This document shows, in pieces, positions 1 through 8,470 of a DNA stretch of 64,000 nucleotides. Made by a program: the position numbers and the translations under genes. Within the stretch, counting starts at the first letter, position 1; every line of letters starts with the position of its first letter. Source of the DNA: Natrinema salifodinae (GTDB taxonomy: Archaea > Halobacteriota > Halobacteria > Halobacteriales > Natrialbaceae). The stretch spans positions 310,001 to 374,000 of the forward strand of contig NZ_FOIS01000002.1 in NCBI RefSeq assembly GCF_900110455.1, written 5' to 3'. The notes under the pieces are model-generated. The model saw only the letters and a list, made by a program, of their open reading frames with translations. It was not told where the DNA came from and did not search any database.

Positions 1-3000
1 CGACGCCGCGACCGCTGACGTCGGTCACCTCCTCGGCCGTCGAGAACCCGGGGTGGAAGATGAGTTCGTACGCCTCCTCGTCGGCCAGCGCGGCCGCCTC
101 GTCCTCGTCGAGGACGTCGGCCGCGACCGCCTCGGACCGGAGCTGATCGGCGTCGAGTCCGTTCCCGTCGTCTTCGACCGTGATCGTCACGCGGTCGCGC
201 GAGCGGTCGGCGCGGACCTCGACGGCCCCCTCGCGGGGCTTGCCGGCCGCCTCGCGCGCGTCCGGCGATTCGATCCCGTGGTCGACCGCGTTCCGGACCA
301 AGTGAATCAGCGGATCGCCGATCCGATCGAGGATACTCCGGTCGAGTTCGACGTCCTCGCCGGTCATCTCGAAGGCGACCTCCTTGTCCTGATCGCGGGC
401 GATGTCGCGGACGACCCGCGGTAGGCGGTTGGTCACCGTCTGGAGCGGCACCAGGCGGATGTCCATGACCGTCTCCTGGAGGTCGGTCGTCAGGTCCGAC
501 AGCGCGTCGATCTCCTCGTCGAGGGCCGACCCGGTTCCGTCGTCGTCGGCCGCGTGGCGGAGCCGAACGCGGCTCGTCACCAGGCCCTCAACGAGGGTCA
601 GCAGCGAGTCGATCTGTTCGACGTCGACACGGACCGACTGGATCTCATCGGTCTCGGCGTCGGCGTCCGGCTGATCGGGCGTTGCTGGGATGGTGGCGTC
701 GGGAATCTCGAAGTCGGGTTCGTCGACGATCCGGACGACGTCGGCGTCCGTCTCCGACGCCGACCCGGCTGACTCGTCGTCGAACGACGCTGCAGACGAC
801 ATCTCCGAGTCTGGATCGGTCGCGTCGGCGACCGCGTCCGTCTCGGCAGACGTATCGAAGCCGGCATCGGCGGTATCGAACTCGGCCGTATCGGCGAACG
901 CCTCGTCGTCGAGGCCGTAGTCCGAGTCGTTGAACTCGTCCTCGTCGGTCACATCTGCGTCGAGATCCGTCGTGACGTCATCGAACGACGTCTCGTCGAA
1001 CTGCTCGTCGAACGGGTCCTCGTCGTCGGCCGATCCGAGGTCGTCGTCGAACGACGCCGTCGAATCGAAGTCGGCCGCGACGTCCTCGCCGAACGAGTCG
1101 TCGTCGACGTCGTCGGCCTGGTCCGGTGACTCGGACTCGGTTAGCTCGTCGGTTTCATCGCGGTTGTCCGGGTCATCAGACTCGTCCGGTTCGTCGGCTT
1201 CAACGCGGTCGTCCGGTTCGTCGGATTCGGACGGTTCGTCTGTCTCAACGTCGTCGCCTGGTTCGTCGGGCTCGGCCGGTTCGTCGGCTTCAACGCGGCC
1301 GTCTGATTCATCAGATTCGTCCAGTTGGTCGGTCTCGACGGGTTCGTCGGCTTCAACGCGGTTATCCGGTTCGCCGGACTCGTCCGGTTCGTCGGCGTCA
1401 CCAGGCTGGTCAGCTTCGCGGGCCGTCTCCGCATCGTCAGCGGTATCGATCCCAGTCTCGGCGTCATCGGATGCAGTATCGCTCGCTGCGCTCGCGGACG
1501 TGTCGTCGATTGCGTCCGCGTCAGCGGCGTCGGCGACTGCTCCGTCAGTGGACGCCTCGTCTCCGGCGGGAGTCGTACCGACGGAATCGTCATTCGGCGC
1601 TGTAGACGACGCGTCGACCGGGGTCGCGTCGGGTTCCGGTCCGTCCTCGTCGGTCGAGATAGTGTCGTCCCCGTCCTCGTCGATCGAAGCGGTATCGTCC
1701 CCGTTCGAGTGATCGGCGGCGGCTGCGTCTCCGGTCGCCTGGTCCCGATCCTGTTCCTGGGCACGGTCCGCATCCGTATCGGACTCCGAGTCTGAGTCCG
1801 CGTCGACCAGCATGTCGTCGATCTCGTCGTCGGACGGGTCCTCGCTTTCGAGGAACGACTCGTCCGCGAACTCCTCGGCGTCGTCGCCGAGGAGTTCGTC
1901 CATTCCGACTTCCTCCTCGTCGTCGAACTCGTCGAACTCGAGTTCCGCCAGTTCGTCCTGGAGCTCGTCGAAGCCGACCATTTCGACCTCGTCTTTGAGC
2001 TCGTTGAAGACCGCACTGGCGTCGTCGACCTCGTCCTCGTCGCTCGACTGAGGGCCGTCCGTATCGGCGTCCGTCGGCTCGCTCGCGGCCGCCTGGTCGT
2101 CGTCGAGGGCGTCGGAATCGAGCGGCGGTTCGCCGGGATCGTCCTGAAGTTCGGCGACGTCGTCCTCGTCCAACAGGTCGTCGAACGAGCCGGCCTCGCC
2201 CATGTCCTCGAAGGCGCCGAGTTCGTCGTCCTCGACGTCCTCGACCATCTCGTCTAAGTCGTCGAACTCGTCGAACTCGTCGAGCAGTTCGTCGACCTCG
2301 AGGTCCTGTGCCTCTTCGGACGAGATGTCGTCGGCGGGTTCGGCCGCGGCCGCCGGGGCCGCGTGCGTCTCGTCGGTCTCGAACCGATCGGAGACGTTGA
2401 CGATCTCGAAGTCGGCCACCTCTTCGACCGGTTCGAGGCCGGAGGCGATCGCGGCTTCGCCGACCGCGGTGGCGAAGACGGCGTCGAACTGCCCGTCGTA
2501 GTCAGCGGCGTCGATACGGTCTTGGGACGGGACGGTGCCGATCAGATCGAACGCGTCGATCAACGCGTCGACGACCAGCGTCCCGTTGTTGACGCCCGCT
2601 TCGTCGGCGATCGCGAGCCGCGTGAGATAGGCGTCGTGGCCCTCGTCGGCCGGCGGGTCGAACTGCGAACAGATCGCGTCGATCTCGTCCGCCGTGGGCG
2701 CGTCGATACCGGCCGACGCGGTCTCGGCGCGGTCCAGATAGTTTTGGAGCGCGTCGATAGTCGCCGACGGATCGGTCTCGATGTCACCGGTCGCGGCGAC
2801 CTCGTCGACCATCGTCTCGAGTTCGTCGACGGCGTCGAAGACGATGTCCATCAACTCCGGGGTCACGTCGATGTCGCCCGAACGGACGGCGTCGAGGAGT
2901 CCCTCGATCGCGTGGGCGAGGTCGCTGGCGGAGTCCAGCCCCATCGCCCCGCAGTTGCCCTTGAGGGTGTGCGCGATCCGGAAGATGTTCTCCATCGCGT

Positions 3001-3100
3001 CCTCGTCGTCCGGATCGCGCTCGAGCGTGAGCAAGGCGTTGTTCAGTTCCGTAATCCGTTCTTCGCTCTCCTGAACGAAGTCTGTCAGATAATCAGTCAT
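1..3100 (-). CDS. cheA: Chemotaxis histidine kinase CheA (3' part cut by window edge)
   Basis: Sensor kinase that phosphorylates CheY and CheB in archaellum-based taxis; cytoplasmic, bound to receptors through CheW. About 1033 residues are visible and the C-terminal catalytic end and P5 lie outside the window. An N-terminal HPt domain carries the phosphoacceptor His44 in IAHTLKGNCG. A P2-like segment follows near residues 190-245, then a very long Asp/Glu/Ser/Thr linker (about 255-815) with degenerate tandem repeats, then a dimerisation helix and the start of the HATPase domain (HLVRNAVDHG N-box near 935, DDGNG G1 box, FHPGFST F-box). The start codon overlaps the cheB stop (ATGACTGA), so translation is probably coupled. 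The linker makes it far longer than a usual CheA of about 650-700 residues. Identity is firm. Confidence 0.96.
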   Translation of the reverse strand, partial: MTDYLTDFVQESEERITELNNALLTLERDPDDEDAMENIFRIAHTLKGNCGAMGLDSASDLAHAIEGLLDAVRSGDIDVTPELMDIVFDAVDELETMVDEVAATGDIETDPSATIDALQNYLDRAETASAGIDAPTADEIDAICSQFDPPADEGHDAYLTRLAIADEAGVNNGTLVVDALIDAFDLIGTVPSQDRIDAADYDGQFDAVFATAVGEAAIASGLEPVEEVADFEIVNVSDRFETDETHAAPAAAAEPADDISSEEAQDLEVDELLDEFDEFDDLDEMVEDVEDDELGAFEDMGEAGSFDDLLDEDDVAELQDDPGEPPLDSDALDDDQAAASEPTDADTDGPQSSDEDEVDDASAVFNELKDEVEMVGFDELQDELAELEFDEFDDEEEVGMDELLGDDAEEFADESFLESEDPSDDEIDDMLVDADSDSESDTDADRAQEQDRDQATGDAAAADHSNGDDTASIDEDGDDTISTDEDGPEPDATPVDASSTAPNDDSVGTTPAGDEASTDGAVADAADADAIDDTSASAASDTASDDAETGIDTADDAETAREADQPGDADEPDESGEPDNRVEADEPVETDQLDESDESDGRVEADEPAEPDEPGDDVETDEPSESDEPDDRVEADEPDESDDPDNRDETDELTESESPDQADDVDDDSFGEDVAADFDSTASFDDDLGSADDEDPFDEQFDETSFDDVTTDLDADVTDEDEFNDSDYGLDDEAFADTAEFDTADAGFDTSAETDAVADATDPDSEMSSAASFDDESAGSASETDADVVRIVDEPDFEIPDATIPATPDQPDADAETDEIQSVRVDVEQIDSLLTLVEGLVTSRVRLRHAADDDGTGSALDEEIDALSDLTTDLQETVMDIRLVPLQTVTNRLPRVVRDIARDQDKEVAFEMTGEDVELDRSILDRIGDPLIHLVRNAVDHGIESPDAREAAGKPREGAVEVRADRSRDRVTITVEDDGNGLDADQLRSEAVAADVLDEDEAAALADEEAYELIFHPGFSTAEEVTDVSGRGV

Positions 3101-4334
3101 CGGTCTCACCGTCCGTCGTGAACGCGTCGACGATCGCGTCGGCGATGCCGGTCGCCGACGCGATCGTATCGACGCGGCCCGTCTGGATCGCCTGACAGGG
3201 GATGCCAAAGACCGGACTCGTCGCTTCGTCCTGGGCGATCGTGTGACCGCCCGCGTCCTTGATCGCCTCGATTCCGGCCGCTCCGTCGCGGCCCATACCG
3301 GTCAAGACGACGCCACAGAGCGCGTCGGAGACCCGGTCGGCGGCGCTTTGCATCGTCACGTCGATCGCCGGTCGCACGCCGTGAACCCGTTCGCCGTCGT
3401 CGAGTTCCAGCCGGAGTCGGCCGTTGACGTTGCTCACCACCTCGAGGTGAGCGTCGCCTGGCGCGACCGCGGCCTGGCCGGGCACGAGGCGATCGCGGTC
3501 CGCGGCCTCGCTGACGTCGTACGCGCTGCGCGCGTCGAGTCGATCGGCGAACCGCGCCGTAAAGCCCGACGGCATGTGCTGGACGACCAGCACCTTCGCA
3601 CCGAGGGCGAGCGGAAGCCGTTCGAACAGGCGCTCGACGATCTTCGGTCCGCCGGTCGACGCGCCGAGGACGATCGTCGGCGCGTCGGCGCGCTCGCCGT
3701 CGACGGTTGGCGGAGACGCCTTCTCGTCGAATTCGACGTCGGCACCGGCGCCGATCTCCGGCGTGTTCGGCCCGGTCGTTCCGCGGTCGACGGATACTTG
3801 GGTCCGAACGTCGGAGCCGCCGGCGACGGCGTTCCCGGCGGCGGTTCCGCGTTCCGGGTTGGAGGCAGAAGCAGCGGCGGAGACAGCGGACGATCGCGTC
3901 GCGTAGGCCGTCGCAGCGGCACGTGCAAGCGCCACCGATGACACCTCGGCCTCGGCGAGTTCGTCGACCTTCGCGACCACCTCGTCGGTGAGGTGAGCGA
4001 TGTTCCGCGAGTCGGAGCCGTCGGGCTTGTGGATGAAGTCCACTGCCCCTCGCTCGATGGCGTCGAGCGTCGCCTCCGCGCCGCGCTCGGTATGAACGCT
4101 GAGCATAAGAATCGCGGTCGGATTCGTCGTCATGATTCGCTCGACGGCGTCGATTCCGCCCAGTTCGGGCATCTCGACGTCCATCGTCACGACGTCCGGC
4201 TCGAACGTGCCGGCGAGTTCAACGCCCTTCGTGCCGTTCGCGGCGGTTTCGACGTCGTAGCCGGCGTCAGTGAGCGCGTTGCCGAGGACTGTCCGCATAA
4301 ACTGCGAGTCGTCGACAACGAGTACCCGCGTCAT
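3093..4334 (-). CDS. cheB: Chemotaxis response regulator / protein-glutamate methylesterase CheB
   Basis: 413 residues, normal to slightly long for CheB. It removes methyl groups from (and deamidates) receptor glutamates, giving adaptation. An N-terminal receiver domain has the acidic pair D8/D9, the phosphoacceptor D52 (MDVEMPE) and K103. A linker rich in Ala/Ser (about 130-215) leads to the CheB esterase domain with the catalytic Ser in GASTGGP, His in VVQHMPSGF and Asp in LTGMGRDG. The start overlaps the cheY stop by ATGA and the stop overlaps cheA, so cheY-cheB-cheA is one tightly coupled unit. Confidence 0.97.
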   Translation of the reverse strand: MTRVLVVDDSQFMRTVLGNALTDAGYDVETAANGTKGVELAGTFEPDVVTMDVEMPELGGIDAVERIMTTNPTAILMLSVHTERGAEATLDAIERGAVDFIHKPDGSDSRNIAHLTDEVVAKVDELAEAEVSSVALARAAATAYATRSSAVSAAASASNPERGTAAGNAVAGGSDVRTQVSVDRGTTGPNTPEIGAGADVEFDEKASPPTVDGERADAPTIVLGASTGGPKIVERLFERLPLALGAKVLVVQHMPSGFTARFADRLDARSAYDVSEAADRDRLVPGQAAVAPGDAHLEVVSNVNGRLRLELDDGERVHGVRPAIDVTMQSAADRVSDALCGVVLTGMGRDGAAGIEAIKDAGGHTIAQDEATSPVFGIPCQAIQTGRVDTIASATGIADAIVDAFTTDGETDD

Positions 4335-4693
4335 GCCGCGACGACGTCTGAGAGGGCCTTTCTGACGCTGGGTTCTTCGAACGGTTTGGTAACGTAGCCG
4401 TCCGCACCAGCCTTCACGGCGAGTTTCATTTTCTCACGCTGCCCGACGCTCGTACACATGATGACGCTGGCGTCCGGATCGATCTTTTTGATCGCTGCGG
4501 TCGCCTTGATGCCGTTGCATTTCGGCATCACGATGTCCATCATAACGATATCGGGTTCGAATTCTTTGTACAGTTTCACGGCTTCAGCGCCGTTGGACGC
4601 CTCTCCGAGGATGCGGTAATCTTGTTCCAGAATTTGACGTAGGAGATTCCGCATAAAATGAGAGTCGTCCACGATGAGCACCCCTGTCGACAT
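4331..4693 (-). CDS. cheY: Chemotaxis response regulator CheY
   Basis: Single receiver domain of 120 residues. Phosphorylated CheY links the kinase to the archaellum motor through the archaeal CheF-type adaptor (family knowledge; no CheF is in view). Visible residues are D9/D10, the phosphoacceptor D53 (MMDIVMPKC), T81/S82 and K103 (VTKPF). First gene of the cheY-cheB-cheA unit; a TATA-like element lies about 40 bases upstream. The gene has lower GC than cheB and cheA, which is common for highly expressed che genes. Confidence 0.97.
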   Translation of the reverse strand: MSTGVLIVDDSHFMRNLLRQILEQDYRILGEASNGAEAVKLYKEFEPDIVMMDIVMPKCNGIKATAAIKKIDPDASVIMCTSVGQREKMKLAVKAGADGYVTKPFEEPSVRKALSDVVAA

Positions 4694-4730
4694 TCACTAG
4701 TACACCAAATTCCCGTAGCGATACAACTAC

Positions 4731-4738
4731 CATAAATG
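4731..4738 (-). promoter_or_regulatory. Probable TATA element of the cheY-cheB-cheA unit
   Basis: On the minus strand the sequence reads CATTTATG about 38-45 bases before the cheY start, in an otherwise AT-enriched 124-base gap between cheW and cheY. Position fits an archaeal TATA box with a short leader. No transcription data are available. Confidence 0.45.
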
Positions 4739-4817
4739 CTGTCTCCCGGTTATCAGACGTGATAACCGTTGCAGCCGCGCCGAACCCCGAATAATCTGTG
4801 ACCGGTCGCAGCGATCG

Positions 4818-5624
4818 TCAGGCCTGGCCGACGGCCAGCAGGAGCCGGTCGACGTCGACCACCGCGGTCGCATCGACGACGAGTTCCGTCGGCGAGTCGT
4901 CGGTCTCCGTCTCGTCCGGTTGGGCATCGTCGTCCTCGATCGGTTCGATCTCGAACGCTTCGCCAATCGAATCGCCGCTGGAGCCGGCCGCACCGCCCGC
5001 GCCGCGCGTCGACGACAGCCCTGCGGAGCCGCGCGTCCCGGCACCGAACTCGCCTCCGGTCACCGAATTCGACTCCGGCTCGTCCGTCACAACGCTGTCG
5101 GCGTCTGCACGGGGATCCCGTCCCTGCTTCCGTTTCCGCTCTTGCGTGACGAGCGCGGCGACGAGCGGGTGGTCGAGGGCGTCCCCGGAGAGGTCGTCGT
5201 GGTCGGACGCGTCGTCGATGACGTTCCGTTCCGGAACTGTCTCGACGCTGAGCACGGTGTCGACTCGGATCGCGGCCGACTGCTGATCGTTCGGCCGATC
5301 GAGGACGAGGAGTCGCTCGCGTTTCGATCGCGATTCCGACACCGGAAAGTGGACGCTGGGATCGATGACTGCGGTGATCTCCCCTCGGAGGTCCATCAGC
5401 CCCTCGATGGCGGACGGCGCACGCGGCACGCGTGTTAGTTCGTCCGCCGGTTCGGTGATCGTCCTGACCGCGTCGACCGGGAGGGCGAGCCGGTGTTCGC
5501 CAACTGCGGCGAAGACGAACCGAACGAGGTCTTCCTGTTTTCCTTCCTCGCCGCCCGAATTGCGATTTCGGTCGGGGTCGTCGGTATCGATTCCGAGGAG
5601 CTTCTCCGAGAGGTCCGGGGCCAT
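4818..5624 (-). CDS. cheW: CheW coupling protein with a long internal disordered insert
   Basis: 268 residues, against about 140-160 for a plain CheW. It couples receptors to CheA. The CheW fold starts near residue 33 (VRFVFAAVGEHRLALPVDAV), with the typical LMDLRGEITAVID strand and a VLVLDRP-like segment. After about residue 150 there is an insert rich in Gly, Ser, Asp and Arg, including a GTRGSAGLSSTRGAGGAAGSS stretch, before the last acidic part and a VVDATAVVDVDRLL tail that resembles the final CheW strand and helix. Transcribed toward cheY, ending 124 bases before it. Confidence 0.85.
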   Translation of the reverse strand: MAPDLSEKLLGIDTDDPDRNRNSGGEEGKQEDLVRFVFAAVGEHRLALPVDAVRTITEPADELTRVPRAPSAIEGLMDLRGEITAVIDPSVHFPVSESRSKRERLLVLDRPNDQQSAAIRVDTVLSVETVPERNVIDDASDHDDLSGDALDHPLVAALVTQERKRKQGRDPRADADSVVTDEPESNSVTGGEFGAGTRGSAGLSSTRGAGGAAGSSGDSIGEAFEIEPIEDDDAQPDETETDDSPTELVVDATAVVDVDRLLLAVGQA

Positions 5625-5760
5625 GGTCTCGTTCGTGTATCTGGTTCCTCCAATAAAACGTTGACTCCACCGTGTCTATCAGCGTGTCGAACAGGTTCGA
5701 AATCCAATAGATACCGCATTCGGTGTCCGTCCAGCGACTACTATTCGCCGATCCGGAACG

Positions 5761-5768
5761 TTTATTTT
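5761..5768 (+). promoter_or_regulatory. TATA element of the second cheW-like gene
   Basis: TTTATTTT sits 32 bases before the ATG at 5793. This is the spacing expected of a leaderless or nearly leaderless haloarchaeal transcript, and it supports that start over upstream in-frame codons. Confidence 0.55.
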
Positions 5769-5792
5769 CCGACTGGTCGTCCGTCAGACGGA

Positions 5793-6248
5793 ATGGGACC
5801 GGCCTCGAACGACTCCGGTACCGACGAGCGCGTCACCGTGCTCACGTTCGACCTCGAGGAGCAGCGGTACTGCGTCAGGGCCGAGTCGGTCGCCTCCGTC
5901 CTCTCGCTCACGGACGACGCCCCGCTTGCCGATGCCAGCGATCCGTGGGACGCGGGCACGACCGCCGTCGCCGGCGAACGGGTCCGGATCGTCGATCTCC
6001 CACGGGCGTTCGGCTCGACGCTCCGGACGGCGGCCCGCGTCGACGAACCGAAACTCCTCGTCTTCGACGCCACCGACGACGACGGCCGCTACTACGCCTG
6101 GCTGGTCGACGACGTCGACGTGACCAGAACCGTCAGGACGGCCGTCCTCGAACCGCCGACCGTCCGGACGACGTACGTCAAGGGAGAACTCGAACTCGAC
6201 GGGGCGGCGGTCGTCTGGCTCGACGAACGGACGATCCACGAGTCGTAA
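5793..6248 (+). CDS. Second CheW-domain protein
   Basis: 151 residues, the length of a minimal CheW. Residues 14-148 read as the CheW fold: VTVLTFDLEEQRYCVRAESV, then AVAGERVRIVDLPRAFG, then PKLLVFDATDDDGRYYAWLVDDV and a C-terminal VVWLDERTI. It is divergent from the other cheW, separated by about 170 bases. The upstream frame stays open, but the ATG at 5793 is favoured by the TATA element and by where CheW similarity begins. It may serve a different receptor set or modulate the array; its partner cannot be told from sequence. Confidence 0.75.
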   Translation: MGPASNDSGTDERVTVLTFDLEEQRYCVRAESVASVLSLTDDAPLADASDPWDAGTTAVAGERVRIVDLPRAFGSTLRTAARVDEPKLLVFDATDDDGRYYAWLVDDVDVTRTVRTAVLEPPTVRTTYVKGELELDGAAVVWLDERTIHES

Positions 6249-6337
6249 CGCCCGTAATCGTCGTCGTCACCCTCGCGTCTCACGTTCGAAAAATCGGGAG
6301 CGACGACTCCGTCGCGGAGTCCGGTCCGGGCGGTCGG

Positions 6338-7117
6338 CTACCGGAGGCCTGGCGGGGGACCGCCGTCCGAATCGTCGTCCACGTCGACGTCGACGCCGAA
6401 CTCCTCGCGTTGCTCTCGGAGTCGCTTGACCTGCCGATAGTAGTAGGCGACTCCGACCCCGCCGAGCAGGAAGACTGTCCCGACGAGCCCGAGGAACAGC
6501 GGGATGTCCCGCGTGAGGTAGTACCGCAGCGAGATCGTGTCGTCGGTGTCGAGGTCGTCCCAGCGGAGTCGCTCCTGCCCGTCGACGACCTCGCGCTCGT
6601 ACCCGTTCGGCGAGACGTCTCCGAACAGGAAGTTCGATGTCCGATGGCCTTCGGGGATCGTCACCTCGTGGGATCCCTGAACGTAGACCGGCAGACGGAA
6701 CGTCTTGCGGCCGGTTTCGCCCGAAAACGCGAGCGTGCCGTTCTCGTCGGGAACGTGCACGGTTGTCTCGGAGCGGCCCTGTTCGATGTCGAGTTCCGAC
6801 CCCGTCATCTCGGTCCCGTTGGGATACCAGTAGCGGACGCTGTAGATCTCTAAGGGTTCGTCGCGATAGATCGTCGATCGATACAGCGAGAGTTCCTGCG
6901 TGCCGTCGAGGTCGTAGACTGCTCGGTACTCGCCGCCGTCGATCAGGCTGCCGTCCTCGACGTCGATGGCGACGTCGGCCTCGCTGTCGCGCAGGTCGTC
7001 GTACTCCTGCTCGCGGTCGAGTTGCTCGTCGGAGATACCGCCGAAAAACGCCGTACAACCCGCTACCGTCGCGAGTAGCGCAATCGCGATCGTCGCGAGA
7101 ACGAGCCGCCGGTTCAT
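6338..7117 (-). CDS. Haloarchaeal membrane-anchored lipoprotein (DUF5803-like)
   Basis: 259 residues. The N-terminus has a hydrophobic signal ending in a lipobox-like LLATVAGC, so a lipid-anchored, outward-facing domain is predicted. A second transmembrane segment lies near residues 207-230 (LFLGLVGTVFLLGGVGVAYYY), followed by a charged, acidic cytoplasmic or exposed tail. The middle is a beta-rich extracellular domain. I associate it with the DUF5803 family from memory. The start at 7117 is chosen because the signal begins there and it lies one base after the DUF2110 stop. Function unknown; the link to tfe is conserved neighbourhood, not proof of a transcription role. Confidence 0.8.
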   Translation of the reverse strand: MNRRLVLATIAIALLATVAGCTAFFGGISDEQLDREQEYDDLRDSEADVAIDVEDGSLIDGGEYRAVYDLDGTQELSLYRSTIYRDEPLEIYSVRYWYPNGTEMTGSELDIEQGRSETTVHVPDENGTLAFSGETGRKTFRLPVYVQGSHEVTIPEGHRTSNFLFGDVSPNGYEREVVDGQERLRWDDLDTDDTISLRYYLTRDIPLFLGLVGTVFLLGGVGVAYYYRQVKRLREQREEFGVDVDVDDDSDGGPPPGLR

Positions 7118-7118
7118 G

Positions 7119-7802
7119 TTAGGGAACGACACAGCGGAGTTCGGCCGGGAGGTACTCGCCGACGCTGGCGAGCAGTCCCGGCGGATCGGTGCCCTCGGTA
7201 CAGATGACGCTCTGTTCGAGCAGGCCGAGTCGCTCGACGGTGACGTAGTCCTGGGCGTGGCCCGCGCGGTTGAGCGTCGCCCGGACCTCCGCCCGGGTTG
7301 CGCTGTTGACGTTGAGCCGGCCGGCACCGCGGGTCCACTCGTAGAGGCGGTCGCGCTCGTCGTCGGCGAGTCGGGACGGCTCCTCGCCGTCACCGTCGCC
7401 GCCGTACACGAACCGCAACGGCACGTGCTGGACCAGGCCGTACCGCTCGCGGATCTGCGTTGGCGATCCGGGTCCGAGACCGAGTTCGTCGGCCGGAATT
7501 CGGACTTGCTGGCCGGCGTCGAGGACGACCCCCTCGGCGTCCCACGACTCGAGCGTGCCGACGTAGGTTTCGCCCGGTTCGAGGTCGGGGACGATCTCGC
7601 CGAACTCCTCGCGGAGGACGTTGCGCGCGACGGTGGCGTCGTCGCCCTCGATCGTCACTGACGGGAAGTCGTCGTGGCGGACGCCGAGTTCGAACGCGAC
7701 GTCCAGGTCGCCGATCTCGTTGTCGACCAGCGAGCGCAGCGAATCGAGCGCCCGCTCGCGGGCGTCACCGTCGACGTAAAGCTTGGTTGCGAGTACGACC
7801 AT
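7119..7802 (-). CDS. DUF2110 family protein
   Basis: 227 residues, a conserved archaeal family usually found beside TFE. An N-terminal LATKLYVDGDARERALDSL segment is followed by a probable OB/S1-like barrel (YVGTLESWDAEGVVLDAGQQ near 90-115) and a C-terminal region with NVNSATRAEVRATLNRAGHAQDYV. The start codon shares a base with the tfe stop (TAATG), so the two are translated as a coupled pair. Biochemical function is not known to me; the OB-like segment suggests nucleic acid binding, which is inference. Confidence 0.85.
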   Translation of the reverse strand: MVVLATKLYVDGDARERALDSLRSLVDNEIGDLDVAFELGVRHDDFPSVTIEGDDATVARNVLREEFGEIVPDLEPGETYVGTLESWDAEGVVLDAGQQVRIPADELGLGPGSPTQIRERYGLVQHVPLRFVYGGDGDGEEPSRLADDERDRLYEWTRGAGRLNVNSATRAEVRATLNRAGHAQDYVTVERLGLLEQSVICTEGTDPPGLLASVGEYLPAELRCVVP

Positions 7803-8326
7803 TAGGCGTCCGCGTCGATGTTGAGTTCGTCCTCGAGTGCGTCGAGGCGGTCGTCCATCGCGTTGACCAGGCGGTCGTTGTCCATCGATTCCAGCGGCGA
7901 GCCGCACTCGGGACACTCGAAGCCGAAGTCCATGGCTTCGCCGAACTCGAATCGGATGGAGCAGATCTCACAGAGGTAGAACTCGTGGTTTCGTTCGTAC
8001 TCCTGGCGGTCCTCGAGGGCGTCGTAGAGGCGGTACATCTCCTCTTCTAGGTTCTCCGGGATGTTGTCGTACTCGAAGGTCCAGAGGTAGGTCAGCCACC
8101 CTGAGTCCTCGTCGCGCAGCCGGCGGTAGCTGGCGAGGTCGTTCTCGTAGAGAATGAACAGCGCCCGCCGGACGTCGTTCAACTCGAGGTCGAGCTCCTC
8201 CGCGAGTTCCTCGTCGGTCACTTCCCCGTCCGGCGGCGCCGCCGCGACGGGCATCCCCTTGGGACCGACCAGCTCGTGCAAATATTTCTGGATCACCGGG
8301 TCCTCGAGCAGGTCCTCAAAAGCCAT
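7802..8326 (-). CDS. tfe: Transcription initiation factor E alpha subunit (TFE)
   Basis: 174 residues, the usual length. TFE stabilises the open promoter complex with RNA polymerase, TBP and TFB. The N-terminal winged helix (about 1-95) includes EVTDEELAEELDLELNDVRRAL and a WLTYLWTF recognition wing. A linker helix leads to a zinc ribbon whose cysteines are CEIC near 118-121 and CPEC near 137-140. First gene of a three-gene operon with the DUF2110 and DUF5803-like genes. The 144-base gap to the divergent metallo-hydrolase must hold both promoters. Confidence 0.97.
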   Translation of the reverse strand: MAFEDLLEDPVIQKYLHELVGPKGMPVAAAPPDGEVTDEELAEELDLELNDVRRALFILYENDLASYRRLRDEDSGWLTYLWTFEYDNIPENLEEEMYRLYDALEDRQEYERNHEFYLCEICSIRFEFGEAMDFGFECPECGSPLESMDNDRLVNAMDDRLDALEDELNIDADA

Positions 8327-8439
8327 TACCTACGTGTAACGGCATGCCGCCATTAAGTCTTTTGAGACGCCGAACGCGGCAGTGCTCGACCGCCGACGGC
8401 GGCAGTACAAAGCGGTCGCGCCGGTCCGCAGACGCGACG

Positions 8440-8445
8440 TTTATG
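8440..8445 (+). promoter_or_regulatory. TATA element of the metallo-hydrolase gene
   Basis: TTTATG lies 31 bases before the ATG at 8471. Position and sequence fit a haloarchaeal core promoter with a very short leader. Confidence 0.5.
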
Positions 8446-8470
8446 TCGGTCGATAGCACGTATCGGGACG

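Noticed and set aside
930-2051. Long open frames on the plus strand across the chemotaxis kinase, very rich in Ser
   Set aside because: They are antisense shadows of the acidic Asp/Glu/Ser linker of CheA: GAC/GAG codons read backwards give TCG/CTC. The minus frame carries HPt and kinase motifs.
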